From assembly GCA_035267815.1 (NCBI GenBank), contig DATFLK010000100.1:1-9265 (forward strand): DNA of 9,265 bases, given 5' to 3'. Made by a program: the position numbers and the translations under genes. This document shows, piece by piece, positions 6,958-9,265 of this stretch. The DNA is from DATFLK01 sp035267815 (GTDB taxonomy: Bacteria; Pseudomonadota; Zetaproteobacteria; Mariprofundales; Mariprofundaceae). Each line of letters opens with the position of its first letter. The first letter of the stretch is position 1. The notes under the pieces were generated by a model, which had not been told where the DNA came from, did not search any database, and was given only the letters and a program-made list of their open reading frames with translations.

Positions 6958-7767
6958 ATGACAAAGGCAGATAGCGCAACGAAAGAGAAGTTGAACGAAA
7001 TCGTCCATTCCATTGATAAACTTGAGGTTTTGATGGACGTCCTGCGTGAGGAGTGTCCCTGGGACCGCAAACAGACCCTGAGTTCACTGCGCACCTATAC
7101 GTTGGAAGAGGTGCACGAGGTACTCGAGGCGATCGACCGGGAGGATTGGGACAGCCTCCGGGACGAACTGGGCGATCTGCTCCTGCAGATCGTCTTCTAT
7201 GCGCGTATCGCCAAAGAGCAGGAACGGTTCACGCTCCATGACATCGCGGAATCGGTGGTCACGAAGATGATCCGTCGTCATCCGCACGTCTTCGATCGGG
7301 TGGAGACGGAGGATCTTTCCCGGCAATGGGAGGAACTGAAGGATGCGGAGCATGCGGAAAGGAAGAGCCTGATGGACGGGGTGCCTCCCCTGCCGGCGCT
7401 TGCCTATGCGAGAAAGCTTCAGAAACGTGCTGCTAGGGTTGGATTCGACTGGAATGATGCCGCCGATGTCATGGTCAAGATGCGTGAGGAGCTTGAAGAA
7501 CTCGAGACGGAGGTGCGGCAGGATGCGCCGTTCGAACGGCTCGAGGATGAATTTGGCGATGTGCTTTTCACCATCGTGAATCTTGGCCGCAAGCTGGGAC
7601 TGGATGCTGAGCTCAGCCTAATGCGGACCAACCGCAAGTTTACCGATCGTTTCCGGGGCATGGAGCGGCTGGCGGCTTCGTCCGACAGCGCGATGGCACA
7701 GATGGATATGGCCTCGCTGGAAGAGCTCTACCAACAGGCCAAGGCGGAGATACGGAAAGAGAAATAA
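6958..7767 (+). CDS. mazG: Nucleoside triphosphate pyrophosphohydrolase MazG
   Basis: MazG hydrolyses (d)NTPs to the monophosphate and pyrophosphate. It is thought to clean up aberrant nucleotides and, in E. coli, to affect ppGpp levels and survival in starvation. The 269 residues match the two-domain E. coli form (about 263). The first all-alpha domain has CPWD (33-36), YTLEEVHEVLEAI (47-59) and LRDELGDLLLQ (67-77), giving the EExxE and ExxD metal-binding pattern. The linker RQWEELKDAEHAERKS leads to GVPPLPALAYARKLQKRAARVGFDW. The second domain repeats the pattern with REELEELETEV (176-186) and LEDEFGDVLF (195-204). Start 6958 is a best guess: its nearest purine run (AGGGG, 6940-6944) is 13 nt away, so the ribosome binding site is weak. 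A longer frame to 6853 has no conserved sequence. Transcribed divergently from ackA-xfp. Confidence 0.94.
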   Translation: MTKADSATKEKLNEIVHSIDKLEVLMDVLREECPWDRKQTLSSLRTYTLEEVHEVLEAIDREDWDSLRDELGDLLLQIVFYARIAKEQERFTLHDIAESVVTKMIRRHPHVFDRVETEDLSRQWEELKDAEHAERKSLMDGVPPLPALAYARKLQKRAARVGFDWNDAADVMVKMREELEELETEVRQDAPFERLEDEFGDVLFTIVNLGRKLGLDAELSLMRTNRKFTDRFRGMERLAASSDSAMAQMDMASLEELYQQAKAEIRKEK

Positions 7768-7772
7768 AACGC

Positions 7773-8147
7773 CTACCTGACCGGACCGCCCTTGCCGCCC
7801 AAGCGACGTTCGATCGCTTCCGACAGGGTGCAACGATCCCGCTTGGCCCAGAAGCTTAGAATGGCCCAGGAATGGCGTGACAGGGTCACGTTTATTAAAT
7901 CGTCCGATTTGGCCCGGCGTCGGCTGGATCGAATGGCGTTTTTGAGCTGCGTCCATTGCTCATTCGAGAGCCACAGCTCGCACCACTCGTTCAGGGAGTT
8001 GCAATCCTCCTCGCGCTGTTCCAGATCAAGATGTGCCGTATAGGTGCGTGTTTCACCCAGCCATATAGGGTTTTCCAGCTTCTTTTCGATCCATCGCGTT
8101 GCATACCAGGCATCGCTCGCTGTGATGGTGTATCGGTTTCGTCCCAT
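7773..8147 (-). CDS. MatP-like ribbon-helix-helix DNA-binding protein
   Basis: This 124-residue protein would probably be called hypothetical. Residues 84-116 fit a ribbon-helix-helix: strand INVTLS, helix SWAILSFWAKRD, turn, helix TLSEAIERRL. The preceding segment NEWCELWLSNEQWTQLKNAIRSSRRR (53-78) looks helical and basic. Compared from memory with E. coli MatP, NEW...K(N)xIRxxRRR matches NGW...K(Q)xIRxRRKR without gaps. The strand-helix-helix then matches around W, A, R and TLSE-x-I after a roughly 4-residue gap. MatP binds matS sites and organises the chromosome terminus. This protein ends about 8 residues after the second helix, so MatP's C-terminal coiled coil, used for bridging, is absent. 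AGGAG (8154-8158) lies 6 nt before the start. Two matS-like palindromes lie at 8205-8217 and 7877-7889. The gene converges on mazG with 5 bp between stops. RHH fold likely; MatP kinship probable; function inferred. Confidence 0.82.
   Translation of the reverse strand: MGRNRYTITASDAWYATRWIEKKLENPIWLGETRTYTAHLDLEQREEDCNSLNEWCELWLSNEQWTQLKNAIRSSRRRAKSDDLINVTLSRHSWAILSFWAKRDRCTLSEAIERRLGGKGGPVR
7877..7889. promoter_or_regulatory. matS-like palindrome inside the MatP-like gene
   Basis: GTGAC-AGG-GTCAC, extended to 6-bp arms by flanking C/G. The arms equal those of the E. coli matS consensus GTGACRNYGTCAC; the centre departs at one position. On the minus strand it covers the codons for V-T-L-S in the predicted DNA-contacting strand of the RHH domain. 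It is one of only two GTGAC-N3-GTCAC strings I could find in the window. Binding is inferred, not shown. Confidence 0.5.
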
Positions 8148-8200
8148 GCCCTGCTCCTAGTCGCTGTGGGTAGCATGGTTCGACGGTATCTCAATCAACA

Positions 8201-8221
8201 ATACGTGACAAGGTCACGTAT
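8201..8221. promoter_or_regulatory. matS-like operator in the thiD/MatP-like gap
   Basis: A perfect 9-bp inverted repeat, arms ATACGTGAC and GTCACGTAT, surrounds AAG. Its core (8205-8217) is GTGAC-N3-GTCAC, the matS arm pattern. On the minus strand TTGTCA (8206-8211, 5 of 6 to a -35) lies inside it, with a weak -10-like TACCGT (8183-8188) 17 bp on. A bound protein would therefore cover the likely promoter of the MatP-like gene, consistent with self-repression. The same repeat could form a 9-bp RNA hairpin after thiD, but the tail TGTTGATTG is a poor U-run, so a terminator role is less likely. Confidence 0.6.
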
Positions 8222-8245
8222 ATCTCCGTTTCGGATGCTGCCTTC

Positions 8246-8980
8246 TTAATCGGGAAAGAGATGCTCGATGGCGTGGCCGACGGCTTCGGTGAGCTCGTAG
8301 CCGATGGCGAGATGCGCCGCGATGCTGGAGGCAAGCCGGCAACCACTGCCATGAGACTGCTCCACCCCCCACGCCTGTCGATGATGGGTGAAACGCGTGA
8401 CCCGCTGACCGTCGAACAGCAAATCACTGATCTCATCGCCGCTGCCATGACCACCCTTGAGTAGTACCGGGCGTTGATAACGCGCATAGAGCGCCTGCAC
8501 CGCCTCTTCCTGATCGTCTGGATATTCTGCCAGTAAGGCTCGGGATTCCGGCAGATTGGGGGTGATCAGACTGGCCAGCGGAAAGAGGCGCGTTTCAAGC
8601 TGCTTTATCGCAACCGTTTGTAGCAGTGTGGCACCGGATGTGGCGATCATCACCGGGTCGGCCACCAGCCTCCCCGTTGGGTGCAGCTCCTCCATCAGGT
8701 CGGCAACCAGGGAGACGGTGTTGGCTTGGGCCAGCATCCCGGTTTTGACCGCACGTACGTCGTAGTAGTCGAAGATGGCTCGTATCTCAGCCTCGACCTG
8801 TGCCTGTGGCGAGATTTCGATGCGGGTGACGCCAGCCGGGTTCTGTGCCGTCAGGGCCGTGATGGCGGTGCATGCCCGGATGCCGCACGCCTCGATGCTG
8901 CGCAGGTCAGTCTGTATTCCTGCCCCGCCGCAGGAATCGCTGCCGCCGATGCTCAGGCAGACGGGGATTCGAGATTCCAT
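8246..8980 (-). CDS. thiD: Hydroxymethylpyrimidine/phosphomethylpyrimidine kinase
   Basis: ThiD phosphorylates 4-amino-5-hydroxymethyl-2-methylpyrimidine and then its monophosphate, supplying HMP-PP for thiamine phosphate synthase. It is a ribokinase-like fold of 244 residues, slightly short of the ~266 of E. coli. Motifs: IGGSDSCGGAGIQTDL (11-26, pyrimidine site), AVKTGML (77-83), VADPVM (106-111), TPNLPES (140-146), LLKGGHGSGDEISDLL (173-188), and the anion-hole loop SHGSGC (199-204) with the conserved Cys. The usual Thr after that Cys (GTGCT) is Arg here. The start at 8980 lies inside thiE (28-bp overlap) and has no evident Shine-Dalgarno, so translation is probably coupled to thiE. It needs no other start, since the family N-terminus begins here. 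It is the last gene of the thi group; the MatP-like gene follows after 98 bp. Confidence 0.95.
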   Translation of the reverse strand: MESRIPVCLSIGGSDSCGGAGIQTDLRSIEACGIRACTAITALTAQNPAGVTRIEISPQAQVEAEIRAIFDYYDVRAVKTGMLAQANTVSLVADLMEELHPTGRLVADPVMIATSGATLLQTVAIKQLETRLFPLASLITPNLPESRALLAEYPDDQEEAVQALYARYQRPVLLKGGHGSGDEISDLLFDGQRVTRFTHHRQAWGVEQSHGSGCRLASSIAAHLAIGYELTEAVGHAIEHLFPD

Positions 8981-9265
8981 GTCGCGATCAATGCTTCGGC
9001 ACGGGTTCTGATGTCCTTTTCCCCGAAAAGTCCGTCAATGACAGCCGCCGCATCGGCACCTGCCTCCCGAACTTCCGGAAGCCGTTCCTGCGTGATGCCG
9101 CCGATAGCGACGATATTGGCATTAGGAAGGGCGTGTCTTGCCCGTTTAAGTACCTCGATACCGCATACCGTGGCATCCCCCTTCGTGCCGGTCGGAAAGA
9201 CGGCGCCGAAGGAGACGTAGTCCGCCCCGCTCTCCAGCGCCCGTATGGCAGCATCGATACCCCCC
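8953..9265 (-). CDS. thiE: Thiamine-phosphate synthase, C-terminal part
   Basis: Only the last 103 residues are in the window; the 5' part lies beyond the right edge. ThiE joins HMP-PP and thiazole phosphate to thiamine phosphate in a TIM-barrel. Visible signatures, counted from the first complete codon: SGADYVSFGAVFPTGTK (12-28, phosphate/pyrophosphate-binding loop), VAIGGIT (52-58) and AGADAAAVIDGLF (68-80). It ends WNLESPSA and then TGA (8953-8955). The stop overlaps thiD by 28 bp in a different frame, placing both in one transcript. The family's C-terminal barrel strands are intact, so nothing suggests a broken gene. A thiamine riboswitch, if any, would be upstream and outside this window. 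Confidence 0.95.
   Translation of the reverse strand, partial: GGIDAAIRALESGADYVSFGAVFPTGTKGDATVCGIEVLKRARHALPNANIVAIGGITQERLPEVREAGADAAAVIDGLFGEKDIRTRAEALIATWNLESPSA

Noticed and set aside
6826..7008. 61-codon N-terminal extension of acetate kinase
   Set aside because: It would run into mazG and pass through the likely ackA promoter. The family N-terminus (MLILTINSGSS) starts at 6825.
7773..8147. RHH antitoxin of a toxin-antitoxin pair
   Set aside because: No small toxin gene lies beside it; the neighbours are mazG (a pyrophosphohydrolase, not the MazF toxin) and thiD. The RHH is also preceded by a MatP-like helical segment rather than sitting at the N-terminus.
8988..9254. 88-codon leftward frame at the right edge
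   Set aside because: It is the wrong frame of thiE. The frame ending at 8953 carries the thiamine-phosphate synthase motifs.
1..9265. CRISPR, tRNA, rRNA, insertion sequence, thiamine riboswitch
   Set aside because: No spaced repeat array, cloverleaf, transposase frame with terminal repeats, or THI-box-like sequence was seen. Any riboswitch for the thi genes would lie beyond the right edge.

Overview
The window looks like a chromosomal segment of a gammaproteobacterium with a moderately GC-rich genome. The evidence is a YceH/DUF480 protein, release factor 3, an E. coli-type two-domain MazG, and a small protein that resembles the gammaproteobacterial MatP organiser. I see no mobile element, tRNA, rRNA or CRISPR array. 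The species cannot be fixed from sequence alone.

Layout, left to right. The first codons of an unidentified leftward gene (1-71) lie divergent to yceH (245-886, rightward). Their shared 173-bp spacer carries three inverted repeats. Then comes a leftward block: an Hsp20 small heat-shock protein (989-1510) with a clear terminator, peptide chain release factor 3 (prfC, 1648-3240), phosphoketolase (3341-5713) and a short acetate kinase (5710-6825). mazG (6958-7767) diverges rightward from the acetate kinase gene. It converges, only 5 bp apart, on a leftward 124-residue ribbon-helix-helix gene (7773-8147). The right end is leftward thiD (8246-8980), overlapping the 3' part of thiE (8953-9265, running off the edge).

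Two functional modules stand out. Acetate kinase and phosphoketolase overlap by ATGA (5710-5713). Together they convert xylulose-5-P or fructose-6-P to acetyl-phosphate and then to acetate plus ATP. thiE and thiD, also overlapping, are adjacent steps of thiamine phosphate synthesis, and the phosphoketolase uses thiamine diphosphate.

The most interesting part is 7773-8221. The 124-aa protein aligns, from my memory of E. coli MatP, with the MatP four-helix/ribbon-helix-helix core but lacks the C-terminal coiled coil. The sequence also holds two perfect GTGAC-N3-GTCAC palindromes, the arms of the E. coli matS site (GTGACRNYGTCAC). One is in the gene's upstream region inside a 9-bp-arm inverted repeat; the other is inside the gene, over the codons of its predicted DNA-contacting strand. 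I found no other copy by eye in the window. This suggests a MatP/matS-type system, possibly self-regulated, in a shortened form. The protein, its sites and the autoregulation are inference and need to be checked genome-wide.
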